A stretch of DNA of 64,000 nt from Bacillus thermotolerans (lineage in GTDB: Bacteria > Bacillota > Bacilli > Bacillales > Domibacillaceae), in assembly GCF_000812025.2 (NCBI RefSeq), contig NZ_JWJE02000018.1, positions 56,286 to 120,285 on the forward strand, given 5' to 3'. The translations under genes were made by a program, and so were the position numbers. The notes beneath the pieces are model-generated. The model was not told where the DNA came from, did not search any database, and was given only the letters and a program-made list of their open reading frames with translations. The stretch's first letter is position 1. Each line of letters starts with the position of its first letter. This document shows, in pieces, positions 52,188 to 60,574 of the stretch.

Positions 52188-53012
52188 ATGAAGTTGAATA
52201 AGCAGATATATGATTTCTTTCAAGAAAGACTTGAACAGCTAACGGAAGACTGGTACAACTCGCTCGATAAAAGTGATCCTGAGGGCATTTATGCCACGGA
52301 CGACCCCGAGATGATTGCGAACCTGAAGGATCAGAATTTCCGCTTTCATAAAAATTTAACGCAGCTTTTAATTCTGGAGGAAGAAGCCTTCTACGAGCAA
52401 TTCGAAGACTGGATTACTGAAATATCATCAGATAAAGAACACTTGAACACACCGATTCACTTTATCATTCGTGAATTCACCAGAACGCGGGAGCAATATA
52501 TGGACTTGATTGATGAGTTCTCCCGTCAGAATGATGAGGTGAATCAGCTGCGCATCGATAGATGGAAGGATAAAATTGTCCGAGTGATCGATCGAGTGGT
52601 GCTGCAATTTACGGAGGAAACGTATAAATATCAGAGAAAGCTGCTAGAAGCGCAGAAGGAAATGATTAATGAGCTGAGTTCCCCGGTGATCAAGCTGAAA
52701 GGCGGTACAGCTCTCTTGCCTTTAGTAGGGGACATCGATACGGCACGGGCGAAGTTTATTCTCGAGAATACGCTTCAGCAGTGTGCGGACCTACATATCA
52801 GCCATCTTCTAATTGATGTGTCCGGTGTGGTCATGATTGACACGATGGTAGCGTACCAGCTATTCCAGCTCATTGATGCACTGGAGCTGATCGGTGTGAA
52901 ATCCACGTTATCAGGCATTCGGCCGGAAATCGCGCAAACCGCTGTACAGCTCGGCCTTAACTTCGAGAAGGTTCATACGGTCAGCACATTAGCCAAAGCG
53001 ATTAATTTTTAA
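52188..53012 (+). CDS. RsbR family stressosome protein
   Basis: A 274-residue paralogue of RsbRA-RD, the scaffold proteins of the stressosome that controls SigmaB. The N-terminal part (1-150) is the helical globin-like sensor. The C-terminal STAS domain (about 165-270) has LPLVGDIDTARAKFI and SGVVMIDTMVAYQL, which contain the two threonines phosphorylated by RsbT in the family. ATG 52188 follows GGGGTGA. It stands alone here, without rsbS, rsbT or sigB. Confidence 0.85.
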   Translation: MKLNKQIYDFFQERLEQLTEDWYNSLDKSDPEGIYATDDPEMIANLKDQNFRFHKNLTQLLILEEEAFYEQFEDWITEISSDKEHLNTPIHFIIREFTRTREQYMDLIDEFSRQNDEVNQLRIDRWKDKIVRVIDRVVLQFTEETYKYQRKLLEAQKEMINELSSPVIKLKGGTALLPLVGDIDTARAKFILENTLQQCADLHISHLLIDVSGVVMIDTMVAYQLFQLIDALELIGVKSTLSGIRPEIAQTAVQLGLNFEKVHTVSTLAKAINF

Positions 53013-53017
53013 AGAAG

Positions 53018-53050
53018 CTCCGGAGGAAGTCCTTCTTCCGGAGTTTTTTC
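53018..53050 (+). terminator. Terminator after the rsbR-like gene
   Basis: CTCCGGAGGAAG and CTTCTTCCGGAG arms (one mismatch-type pair) followed by six Ts. Confidence 0.88.
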
Positions 53051-53070
53051 GTTCGAAAGGGGATGATTGA

Positions 53071-54057
53071 TTGATTGTTAAACCAAGAGACCTCCCAATC
53101 AAGCTTCGCAAGCTGGAAGCGCTAGACCGGAGGCTGCCAACTTTTCATGAGGAAAGAACCATCATCGAAGCAGAGCTGGCAAAAGTAAAGGCCGGCCACC
53201 GCGGAGAAAGAGAGCTGGATTATCATCTGTCTTTCTTAGAGAGGGATCAGCCCATCACGCTTCACGATTTGCGCCTGCCCGGTGTGAGCGGCCGCTTCTT
53301 CCAAATGGATACACTTTTGCTGTACCCCTCGATGGCACTAATTGTCGAAGCAAAGAACATGAGCGGAACCTTGCTGTTTGATCAGCAATTTCATCAGCTC
53401 ATCCGTACGCAGGCTGGAAGCGAAGATATATTCGCTGATCCGCTGCTGCAGGTTCGTCGCCAAGCCTATCAGCTTTCCTCCTGGCTTTCCCGCCACTTCC
53501 GTGTAACCCTTCCCATCATTCCGCTTATCGCGATCAGTTCTCCCTCTGCCAAAATCACCACTAATACGAATGACCCCTCTCTTTCTGACACTGTCCTTCA
53601 TGCGGCTGCTATTCCGTACAGGGTCGAGCAGCTATATGAGGAGCATTCATCTGTGATACTCTCACCAGAGCAGCTTAAAGCTGTGACCCGCAGGCTGCTC
53701 TCCAGCCACACCCCATATAATCCCGACATTCTTAAGCTTTACAGCATCCATACAGACGATTTGGAGAAGGGCGTCCAATGTCCGGAGTGCCGGTGTTTTT
53801 CCATGAAGCGGCTAAAGGGAGGCTGGCAATGCCCGTACTGCCGTTTCCGCTCCAAGCATGCCCATCTTCAAGCGCTGACAGACTACGCTCTCCTGCATGC
53901 CCCCGTCATCAATAACCAGCAATGCCGCGCGTATTTGCAGCTCGACTCCCGCTTCACCGCCATGCGCCTGCTCACATCATTGAACCTTCCTCACCAAGGC
54001 GACAAACGAGGCCGAACATACCAGCTTGACCCTCTCCTCACTACACCCGTGCCGTAA
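53071..54057 (+). CDS. NERD domain nuclease-like protein with zinc ribbon
   Basis: A 328-residue cytoplasmic protein. The NERD domain (about 40-160) has GERELDYHL, then QMDTLLLYPSMALIVEAKN, a PD-(D/E)XK-like Asp...Glu-x-Lys arrangement shared with nucleases. Near residues 235-260 four cysteines (CPEC ... CPYC) form a zinc ribbon. NERD proteins are common in Bacillus and mostly uncharacterised; a DNA- or RNA-related role is inferred. TTG start with AAAGGGGA upstream. Confidence 0.78.
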   Translation: MIVKPRDLPIKLRKLEALDRRLPTFHEERTIIEAELAKVKAGHRGERELDYHLSFLERDQPITLHDLRLPGVSGRFFQMDTLLLYPSMALIVEAKNMSGTLLFDQQFHQLIRTQAGSEDIFADPLLQVRRQAYQLSSWLSRHFRVTLPIIPLIAISSPSAKITTNTNDPSLSDTVLHAAAIPYRVEQLYEEHSSVILSPEQLKAVTRRLLSSHTPYNPDILKLYSIHTDDLEKGVQCPECRCFSMKRLKGGWQCPYCRFRSKHAHLQALTDYALLHAPVINNQQCRAYLQLDSRFTAMRLLTSLNLPHQGDKRGRTYQLDPLLTTPVP

Positions 54058-54075
54058 CGGCCGGGTGGTTTTTTG
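54044..54075 (+). terminator. Terminator after the NERD gene
   Basis: CACCCG ... CCG and CGG ... CGGGTG arms followed by six Ts; the left arm overlaps the stop region. Confidence 0.78.
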
Positions 54076-54088
54076 TTGTGTGGGAGTT

Positions 54089-54367
54089 ATGAGCGGTTAT
54101 ATATGGAATATGAGCGGTTTTCTTCGTGAAATGAGCGATTTTATGTAAGAAAAGAGCGGTTATCCTGGGAAATGATCGATTCCCGGGGAATGAGCGATAA
54201 TTGTGTTAATATGAGCGATTTCGTGTAAAAAAAGAGCGGTTATCCCGGGAAATGGGCGATTCCCGGGGAATGAGCGATAATCTTGTTAATATGAGCGATT
54301 TCGTGTAAAAAAAGAGCGATTCCCCCAGGAAAAGAGCGATTCTACCCAAAAAAGAGCGATCTCCATC
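54089..54367 (+). repeat. Array 2: fourteen short repeats, core ATGAGCGAT on the plus strand
   Basis: Units begin at 54089, 54110, 54131, 54152, 54172, 54190, 54211, 54232, 54252, 54270, 54291, 54312, 54332 and 54353; periods are 18, 20 or 21 bp. The core is ATGAGCGATT with variants AAGAGCGATT and ATGAGCGGTT. Units 4-7 (54152-54231) and 8-11 (54232-54311) are an 80-bp duplication with five differences. Units 8 and 9 carry CCCGGGAA and TTCCCGGG and can pair. The core is the reverse complement of that in array 1. Confidence 0.88.
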
Positions 54368-54381
54368 AATCCGATCAACGC

Positions 54382-54413
54382 AAAAAAACCTGCCGTTCGT
54401 CACGGCAGGGGAA
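54382..54413 (-). terminator. Terminator of the csaB-glycosyltransferase unit
   Basis: On the minus strand CCTGCCGT pairs with ACGGCAGG, followed by seven Ts. Confidence 0.9.
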
Positions 54414-54425
54414 TGAGTGCTCATT

Positions 54426-55598
54426 TTATCGATTAATGGCTTTTTTATAAATTTCTTCGTACTTCTCGGCGGCGGCCAGGTGGGAATATTCTGCTTCAAT
54501 TTTCGCACGGGCCCGTTCAGCGAGCTGGCGGCCTTTCTCTGGCTGGTCCAGCAGCTCGGTCATCGCGGCGGACAGCTCTTCGACATTCTTCTCTTCAACG
54601 AGCAGGCCGTCAACATTGTGATCGACGATCTCCTTCAATCCACCGACAGCGCAGGCGATCAGCGGCTGGCCGGAGCCCATCGCTTCAAGAGCGGAAATGG
54701 AGGTCGCTTCTTCCACGCCGGCAGAGTGAATACTCGGCACAAGGACGACATCAGCGAGAGCGTAGTATTCTTTAATCTGCTGATGCGGGATAGCTCCGAG
54801 CAGGCGAACATTCTTCTCGATGCCGCGCTCAGCAATAAGGCGCTTCATTTCATCCATGGCTTCGCCTGTACCGGCAAAAATAAGCTGAGCGTTCGGATAT
54901 TTCTCCAGCACAGCCGGCAAGGAAAGAATAGGGTAAATGACGCCGTTCTTCTTTGTTAACCGGCGGGGCACGAAGAAAACAGGTGCCTCCTCATCCACGC
55001 CGTGTTTCTTCCGGTAAGCGGTTTTATTCTCTGTATCCGGACGGAAATCATCTACATTAATGAAGTTTCGGATCGCGGTGCCATTAATGCCAGCTTCACG
55101 CTTCACGTACTCTTTAATGCGGGTGTCTACTGTAATAATTGCCCGTGTGCCGCGATACGCTTTAATCTCTTCTTGAAGCAGGAAACGTTCCTCGGCACTG
55201 TCCTTTAAAATGTTACCGGCACTTAATGCTTCATATGTTAAATAGCCATGCACCGTCGACACAACCGGAAGGCCCGCATCAATCGCGGCGAATGTGGCAT
55301 ACACTTCCTGTGCATTCACGATATCATAATTGTTGCGCTTCGCTTTCTCCATCAGCTTCTGCAGCATCTCTTTCCGTTTCTGCAAGCCGTATACGAAGCC
55401 TTTTCCTTTTGCTACTTTATTCATTAGAAAGCCGGGGCCGCGGACTTTCGCTTTTTGTGTAAACTCTGGAATATCGGAAAAGGACAGCACATCGACTTCA
55501 TGGCCGCGCGCCTCCAGTCCGGCCTTCAACGTCTCCACATGAACAGACAAACCGCCGACATGCGGATGATGGTACACCGTCGCAAGCAAAATTTTCAT
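54426..55598 (-). CDS. GT4 family glycosyltransferase
   Basis: A 390-residue cytoplasmic glycosyltransferase. The GT-B fold shows GGLSVHVETLKAGL near the start and, in the C-terminal half, FVPRRLTKKNGV, LIFAGTGEAMDEMKRL and the EX7E motif region EEATSISALEAMGSGQPLIA. The donor and acceptor cannot be read from sequence. It follows csaB by 15 bp in the same direction, so assembly of the pyruvylated wall polymer is the likely role. ATG preceded by GAGGG. Confidence 0.85.
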   Translation of the reverse strand: MKILLATVYHHPHVGGLSVHVETLKAGLEARGHEVDVLSFSDIPEFTQKAKVRGPGFLMNKVAKGKGFVYGLQKRKEMLQKLMEKAKRNNYDIVNAQEVYATFAAIDAGLPVVSTVHGYLTYEALSAGNILKDSAEERFLLQEEIKAYRGTRAIITVDTRIKEYVKREAGINGTAIRNFINVDDFRPDTENKTAYRKKHGVDEEAPVFFVPRRLTKKNGVIYPILSLPAVLEKYPNAQLIFAGTGEAMDEMKRLIAERGIEKNVRLLGAIPHQQIKEYYALADVVLVPSIHSAGVEEATSISALEAMGSGQPLIACAVGGLKEIVDHNVDGLLVEEKNVEELSAAMTELLDQPEKGRQLAERARAKIEAEYSHLAAAEKYEEIYKKAINR

Positions 55599-55613
55599 TC
55601 AGAAACCCTCGCT

Positions 55614-56720
55614 TCACATAAATTTTTGTTTTAGCAGTTCGATATTTTCCAAGGCGTCCTTGCGCATACCAGCTGCATTTTCAATCACCATGCTGCTCAG
55701 CTCTCTGCGGTGAGCCAGCACGTAGCGGGCGTTCTCTTTCATTTGTTCCGGATCGAATTCCTCCAGGCGAGTGGAGTACTTCCACATGCCGGAACGCTTC
55801 AGCAGGCTTTCGACCTTCTTATCATAGCTGATGCCGATATGCGGCACGCCTGTCAAAGCCGAGAAAATAAGGGAATGCAAGCGAAGACCAATCGTCATCT
55901 CGCAATCACCGATAAAGTTCAAATACTGATTCGGCGTGAAGTCTCCGCCAAGCAGGAAGCAGTCGGCCTCGTGCTTCATGCGCTCCATCACCCGCTTCGA
56001 CGCATTTACATCATGATGGCCCTCCATCGGAACAAACACGGGTGTAATGCCGTCGCTCTCGATCAAGCTGTCCAGCACATCCGCCAGCTTCTCATAATAA
56101 TCCTCATGATCAAACCATGGCCGCGTCGACACAGCGACGAGCTTCTCCTCGCCCGTCAGCGGCAGGCTGTTCATGCAGGCGGGGTCTTCCTTCTTTTGAA
56201 AAGCAAAGACGATATCCGCCGTCACGACCGTTTCGGGACGAGTGACGCCGAGCTTATGTAAATAATCCTTTGAATACTGATCACGCACCGTAATGAAGTC
56301 CGCGCGGTTAGCAAATACTTTCATTAAGATCTTGCCCCATGTCGATGTCACCGGGCCGATGCCTTGCGAGAAGAACATTACTTTCGTTCCGCACAGCTTC
56401 GCCAAAAAGGCAATGAGCAAATAATACGGCAGCGGGCCGAATAAGAACTTCGTTGGGTATGTATCCTGTAGCAATCCGCCGCCTCCGCTGATCAGCAGGT
56501 CGGCTTCACGCAGTGCCTGTACTTTCTCTTTGTTGCTATGCCGCCAGGCGCGGTACACGGTTTTTACATTATGTGCCTTTGCCGTTTCCTCCGGCGAAAG
56601 GGAAAACACCGTTATATCAATGTCATCTATCTCATTTCTCAGGTTATCAACAATCGATTCTAATATAGCTTCATCACCGGTATTGCCTAATCCATAAAAC
56701 CCTGAAATTACAACCTTCAA
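55614..56720 (-). CDS. csaB: Polysaccharide pyruvyl transferase CsaB
   Basis: Adds ketal-linked pyruvate to the secondary cell-wall polymer, the modification that SLH domains bind. The 368-residue protein has SGFYGLGNTGDEAILESI, ADLLISGGGGLLQDTYP, FFSQGIGP and TIGLRLHSLIFSALTGVPHIG, all typical of CsaB. TTG start with GAGGAGG. Its place inside a cluster of SLH proteins supports the role directly. Confidence 0.93.
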   Translation of the reverse strand: MKVVISGFYGLGNTGDEAILESIVDNLRNEIDDIDITVFSLSPEETAKAHNVKTVYRAWRHSNKEKVQALREADLLISGGGGLLQDTYPTKFLFGPLPYYLLIAFLAKLCGTKVMFFSQGIGPVTSTWGKILMKVFANRADFITVRDQYSKDYLHKLGVTRPETVVTADIVFAFQKKEDPACMNSLPLTGEEKLVAVSTRPWFDHEDYYEKLADVLDSLIESDGITPVFVPMEGHHDVNASKRVMERMKHEADCFLLGGDFTPNQYLNFIGDCEMTIGLRLHSLIFSALTGVPHIGISYDKKVESLLKRSGMWKYSTRLEEFDPEQMKENARYVLAHRRELSSMVIENAAGMRKDALENIELLKQKFM

Positions 56721-56789
56721 TCAGGTATCCTCCTCGTTAATCAAATACATATAGTTTATCATTGATAAGGGGGACGTTCAACGAAATTA

Positions 56790-56818
56790 GTGCAAGGCGT
56801 TAGTGAATTTGCTATACT
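56790..56818 (+). promoter_or_regulatory. Candidate promoter of the wecC-like gene
   Basis: GTGCAA, a 17-bp spacer and TATACT, in the 171-bp region divergent from csaB. Confidence 0.45.
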
Positions 56819-56891
56819 ATGAAAAGTAATAAAAACAACCATACTCGCATGCAAATAGATGAATAACTTCCAGTAGAAAGGGTTTTTATAC

Positions 56892-58187
56892 ATGCAAAAG
56901 ATTTGCGTTATCGGTTTAGGGTATATCGGTCTGCCGACAGCAGCTGTTTTCGCCCGTGCCGGTTTTTCTGTTGTTGGTGTAGATGTAAATGAACGAGTGG
57001 TCGAACGTTTAAATCAAGGAGAAATCATTATAGAGGAAGTCGGTCTTCCAGAAGTGGTGAAAGAAGTGGTCGCAAAAGGCAAGCTGCATGCGTCCAGCAC
57101 ACCGGAAGAAGCGGATGTGTTCATCATCTCCGTGCCGACGCCTATTCATGCGGATTGCACGGCGAATGTGGATTACGTAGCCAGCGCGACAGAATCTATC
57201 CTGCCCTACTTGAAAAAAGGCAACGTGGTCATTGTGGAATCCACGATTCCTCCGCGTACGATTGACGATGTCGTAGCACCGATTATTGAAAAAGCAGGCT
57301 TCAATCCGAAGGAAGACGTGGCACTAGCTCACTGTCCGGAACGGGTGCTGCCTGGCCGTATCTTAATCGAGCTTGTAGAAAACACGCGTATCGTCGGCGG
57401 ATTAACGCCACAGGCCGCTTCTAAAGCAGCAGATGTGTACCGTCAAATCGTAACAGGCGACGTCATTGAGACGGAAGCTGCGACAGCGGAAATGTCTAAG
57501 CTGATGGAGAACACATTCCGTGACGTGAACATTGCGTTAGCCAACGAGCTGGCAAAAATCTCTGCCCGTCTTGGCATTGATGCACACAAAGTGATCGAGC
57601 TTGCGAACAAGCATCCGCGTGTGAACATTCACCATCCAGGACCAGGAGTAGGCGGTCACTGTCTAGCGGTTGACCCGTACTTCATCATAGAGAAAGCGCC
57701 GGAAGAAGCGCTGATGATTCAGCTGTCCCGCGATATTAACAACTCCATGCCTGACTTTGTGATCGAACAGATCATTAAGCTGACGGCTGAGCTGAAGGAG
57801 CCGAAAATCGCTCTCTGCGGACTGACATACAAAGGCAATATTGATGACGTGCGCGAAAGCCCGGCGCTTGAGATCGTCGAGAAGGTGCTGGCGAACCCGC
57901 GTTATGATGTACGCATTCACGATCCGCACGTACGGGACGACCAAGTTTCATTCCCGCTGGTCTCCTTTGAAGAAGCGGTAAGTAAGGCAAACCTTGTGGT
58001 GATTTTAACGGATCATAACGAATTCAAGACCATCGACAAACACGTGCTGCTTGACCAAATGGAAACACCAGTTGTGTTCGATACGAAGAACTGCACGAAC
58101 TTAGAGCAGGAAGAAGAACTGACGGTGTACCGCATCGGTGACTTAACAAGTCTGCAGGCGATTGCGGTCAAACCAATTAACAGCTGA
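56892..58187 (+). CDS. wecC: UDP-N-acetyl-D-mannosamine dehydrogenase
   Basis: NAD-dependent four-electron oxidation of UDP-ManNAc to UDP-ManNAcA. The 431-residue protein has the Rossmann start VIGLGYIGLPTAAVFA, STIPPRTIDDVVAPI, the catalytic Cys257 in GPGVGGHCLAVDPYF and a C-terminal domain with GLTYKGNIDDVRESPALEI. Other members of this dehydrogenase family use UDP-GlcNAc or UDP-Glc. WecC is favoured by overall resemblance and by the mnaA and tagA-like genes in the window. Followed by the TagA-type gene after 11 bp. Confidence 0.82.
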   Translation: MQKICVIGLGYIGLPTAAVFARAGFSVVGVDVNERVVERLNQGEIIIEEVGLPEVVKEVVAKGKLHASSTPEEADVFIISVPTPIHADCTANVDYVASATESILPYLKKGNVVIVESTIPPRTIDDVVAPIIEKAGFNPKEDVALAHCPERVLPGRILIELVENTRIVGGLTPQAASKAADVYRQIVTGDVIETEAATAEMSKLMENTFRDVNIALANELAKISARLGIDAHKVIELANKHPRVNIHHPGPGVGGHCLAVDPYFIIEKAPEEALMIQLSRDINNSMPDFVIEQIIKLTAELKEPKIALCGLTYKGNIDDVRESPALEIVEKVLANPRYDVRIHDPHVRDDQVSFPLVSFEEAVSKANLVVILTDHNEFKTIDKHVLLDQMETPVVFDTKNCTNLEQEEELTVYRIGDLTSLQAIAVKPINS

Positions 58188-58198
58188 GGATGTCTGTA

Positions 58199-58915
58199 AT
58201 GGAAAAAGAACAATATTTAGGTGTATCGGTTTCTCCATACACCTATGAACAAATCTTAATGGATTTGAAAAAGAGAATTGCTGAAGGAAAACAGTCGACG
58301 GTGATCGCTGTAAATCCCGAAAAGGTGATCACCGCTGGCCGTGATCCGGTCGTAAAAGAGCTGATCAATAACTCTACGTACCAGATTGCTGACGGCATCG
58401 GCATGATCCTAGCTTCCAAGCTGAAGGGGGGACGCGTGAAAGAGCGCGTCACCGGTGTAGATATGATGGGGCGTCTTCTCCAGTTTGCTGCCGAAGAAGG
58501 GCACAGCGTCTTTTTCTATGGAGCGAAGGAAGACGTCGTCCGCACCGCCAAGGAAAAGCTTGAAGCGCAAATTCCCGGGCTGAAGATAGCTGGCTACTCA
58601 AACGGCTATGTCAAGGATCAGGAGGCGCTTGTGAGTCAGATCCGCGAGTCCGGAGCGGCTCTTTTGTTCGTGGCGCTCGGCAGTCCGCGTCAGGAGCTCT
58701 GGATTAAGGAGAACATGGCCAAATTGCCGAATGTGAAAGTCTTTCAGGGCGTGGGAGGCAGCTTTGACGTATACTCGGGCAACGTCAAGCGGGCGCCGGC
58801 CTTCTATCGCAAGTTCGGCCTTGAATGGCTGTACCGCCTGGCTAAGGAGCCGAAGCGGATCAAGCGCCAAATGGCCCTGCCGAAATTTCTGCTGAAGGTA
58901 TTCGTTCAAAAATAA
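58199..58915 (+). CDS. tagA: WecG/TagA/CpsF family glycosyltransferase
   Basis: GT26 transferase that adds ManNAc or ManNAcA to undecaprenyl-PP-GlcNAc, the linkage step of wall polymers. The 238-residue protein has AVNPEKVITAGRDP, ADGIGMILASKLKGG with the conserved Asp, RVTGVDMMGRLL and ALGSPRQELWI. ATG 58199 lies 9 bases after GAGG; the ATG at 58190 touches that site. The symbol denotes the family; the true acceptor polymer could be SCWP rather than teichoic acid. Confidence 0.85.
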   Translation: MEKEQYLGVSVSPYTYEQILMDLKKRIAEGKQSTVIAVNPEKVITAGRDPVVKELINNSTYQIADGIGMILASKLKGGRVKERVTGVDMMGRLLQFAAEEGHSVFFYGAKEDVVRTAKEKLEAQIPGLKIAGYSNGYVKDQEALVSQIRESGAALLFVALGSPRQELWIKENMAKLPNVKVFQGVGGSFDVYSGNVKRAPAFYRKFGLEWLYRLAKEPKRIKRQMALPKFLLKVFVQK

Positions 58916-58924
58916 TAGGAAGCT

Positions 58925-58992
58925 GGCTGTTCCGCGGAAGTGCCAGGCACTCCATTTAAGGAGAGGCCGGCACATGGGAACAGTCTTTTTTT
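58925..58992 (+). terminator. Long hairpin terminator with an internal AGTGCCAGGCACT palindrome
   Basis: GGCTGTTCC pairs with GGGAACAGTC and is followed by seven Ts. The loop holds AGTGCCAGGCACT (about 58939-58951). Confidence 0.65.
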
Positions 58993-59019
58993 ATGGGAAA
59001 AATAAAAGGAGGGACGGCT

Positions 59020-60120
59020 ATGAAAGTACTCCATCTCATCAGCGGCGGGGAGACCGGCGGATCGAAGAAGCATGTCATTACGCTGCTGGAGAAGTTTTCG
59101 AAGGAGGAAGTGACGCTTGCGCTCATGCAGGAGGGAGCGTTTGCTGAAGAAGCGAGACAGAAAGGCATCCAAACAAAAGTATTTTCGCAAAGCTCACGCT
59201 ATGATGTATCGATTTTAAAGAAGCTGGTGTCCTTTATAAAGGAAGAATCGTTTGATATTTTACATACGCATGGCCCGCGCGCCAATTTGTTCGGCATTTA
59301 TTTAAAGAAGAAAACCGGCATCCGCTGGGTGACGACGGTACACAGCGACCCGTCGCTTGATTTTGTAAAGTCCGGCGTGAAAGGAAAGGTTTTTACGACG
59401 CTCAGCATGTACGCGGTGAAAAAGATGGACGGCTATTTCGCTGTGTCGGAGCGCTTTAAACAGAATCTTATGAAGCTCGGTGTGAGCGGTGAGAAAATTC
59501 ACACGATTTACAACGGCATTGATTTTACCGAAACAACGGCTGAGCCTATCAGCCGAAGTGAATTCGGTTTATCGGATGAGGACTTCGTCATGGCGATGGT
59601 CGCCCGGCTGCATCCGATTAAAGGGCATACGATTGTCTTCGATGCGATGAAAAGCATAGAAGAAGAGAAGCGGCCGCACCTGCTGCTGGTTGGGGATGGC
59701 CCGATCAAGGACGAGCTTATGCAGGAAGCAGCGAAGCGGGGGCTCGAGGGCCACGTACATTTCCTCGGCTTCCGTTCAGACGTCGACCGGATTTACGCCA
59801 CGAGTGATCTGGCGCTCCTTGCCTCCTACAGTGAAAGCTTTCCGCTGGCGCTGTTAGAAGCAGCCGATCAGCACGTACCGCTTCTAACGACGGATGTCGG
59901 CGGGGTGAATGAATTAATTGATAGAGGAGAAACCGGCTGGATTGTGCCCGTAGGAGAAGCGGGCCCGTATGCGGATGCCATTGGGCAGGCCATGGAGAAA
60001 AAAGAAAAAGGCGAACTGAAGAAAATGGGAGAAAAGCTTTATGTTTATGCTTCTAGTCATTTCTCGCTCGGAAATCTAGCCGAACGAATGAAACAAATCT
60101 ATGACAAAATTGTAACCTGA
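59020..60120 (+). CDS. GT4 family glycosyltransferase
   Basis: A 366-residue GT-B enzyme with HLISGGETGGSKKHVITLL at the start, FDILHTHGPRANLFG, TIYNGIDF, VARLHPIKGHTIV and SESFPLALLEAADQHVPLL (the EX7E region). It probably extends the same wall polymer as the preceding genes. ATG 59020 follows GGAGGGAC; the in-frame ATG 27 bases earlier has no site. Specificity unknown. Confidence 0.85.
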   Translation: MKVLHLISGGETGGSKKHVITLLEKFSKEEVTLALMQEGAFAEEARQKGIQTKVFSQSSRYDVSILKKLVSFIKEESFDILHTHGPRANLFGIYLKKKTGIRWVTTVHSDPSLDFVKSGVKGKVFTTLSMYAVKKMDGYFAVSERFKQNLMKLGVSGEKIHTIYNGIDFTETTAEPISRSEFGLSDEDFVMAMVARLHPIKGHTIVFDAMKSIEEEKRPHLLLVGDGPIKDELMQEAAKRGLEGHVHFLGFRSDVDRIYATSDLALLASYSESFPLALLEAADQHVPLLTTDVGGVNELIDRGETGWIVPVGEAGPYADAIGQAMEKKEKGELKKMGEKLYVYASSHFSLGNLAERMKQIYDKIVT

Positions 60121-60146
60121 GGGAACGATCCCTCAGGTTTTTTCGA
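60114..60146 (+). terminator. Terminator after the GT4 gene
   Basis: AACCTGAGGGA and TCCCTCAGGTT arms followed by six Ts; the left arm overlaps the stop. Confidence 0.9.
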
Positions 60147-60380
60147 CAAAAAATTTGACTTACCTAGATCGAAAGTTACATAAATAACAAAAGTATGTCA
60201 CATTAAGTTGGTAAAAATTCTTTATTTTTCCTATCAATCTGGTATATAATGAGAAAACAACAAATTACAACAAGGTATTGTTAATAAAAGGTAATTTGTT
60301 AACGGGATGATGTCGACTTTTTTACTTTTTTCTAACAAAAATGTTTAAAAGATTTAAAGTTGGAAATAAAGAGAAAGTAG

Positions 60381-60408
60381 TTGAAAAATAGATGTCATCT
60401 GCTAGAAT
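60381..60408 (+). promoter_or_regulatory. Promoter of the S-layer gene with long leader
   Basis: TTGAAA, a 16-bp spacer and TAGAAT. A second -10 candidate, TATAAT, lies near 60244-60249. Transcription from here leaves a leader of about 160 nt before the strong ribosome site CAGGAGGAAC. No ORF is seen in 60147-60574. Confidence 0.55.
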
Positions 60409-60574
60409 AATAAGGGGATTATAAAATGGTAATTCCACCAAATCTTACATATTGACAACCGAGATGACGGAATTCCAGTGTTAAACCCGCCACATTTACC
60501 TCATGGACAACCAGCTTTATTGCTGATTGGTTTCATACATTTAAAACTTTTTACAAAACAGGAGGAACTATTAC

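Noticed and set aside
48748..54367. CRISPR arrays
   Set aside because: Repeat cores are 9-10 bases and the variable parts 9-12 bases, far below CRISPR repeat and spacer sizes, and no cas gene is present.
54206..54508. 100-codon minus-strand ORF across array 2
   Set aside because: It runs through the repeats, the terminator and the end of the glycosyltransferase gene; the repetitive peptide simply mirrors the 21-bp period.
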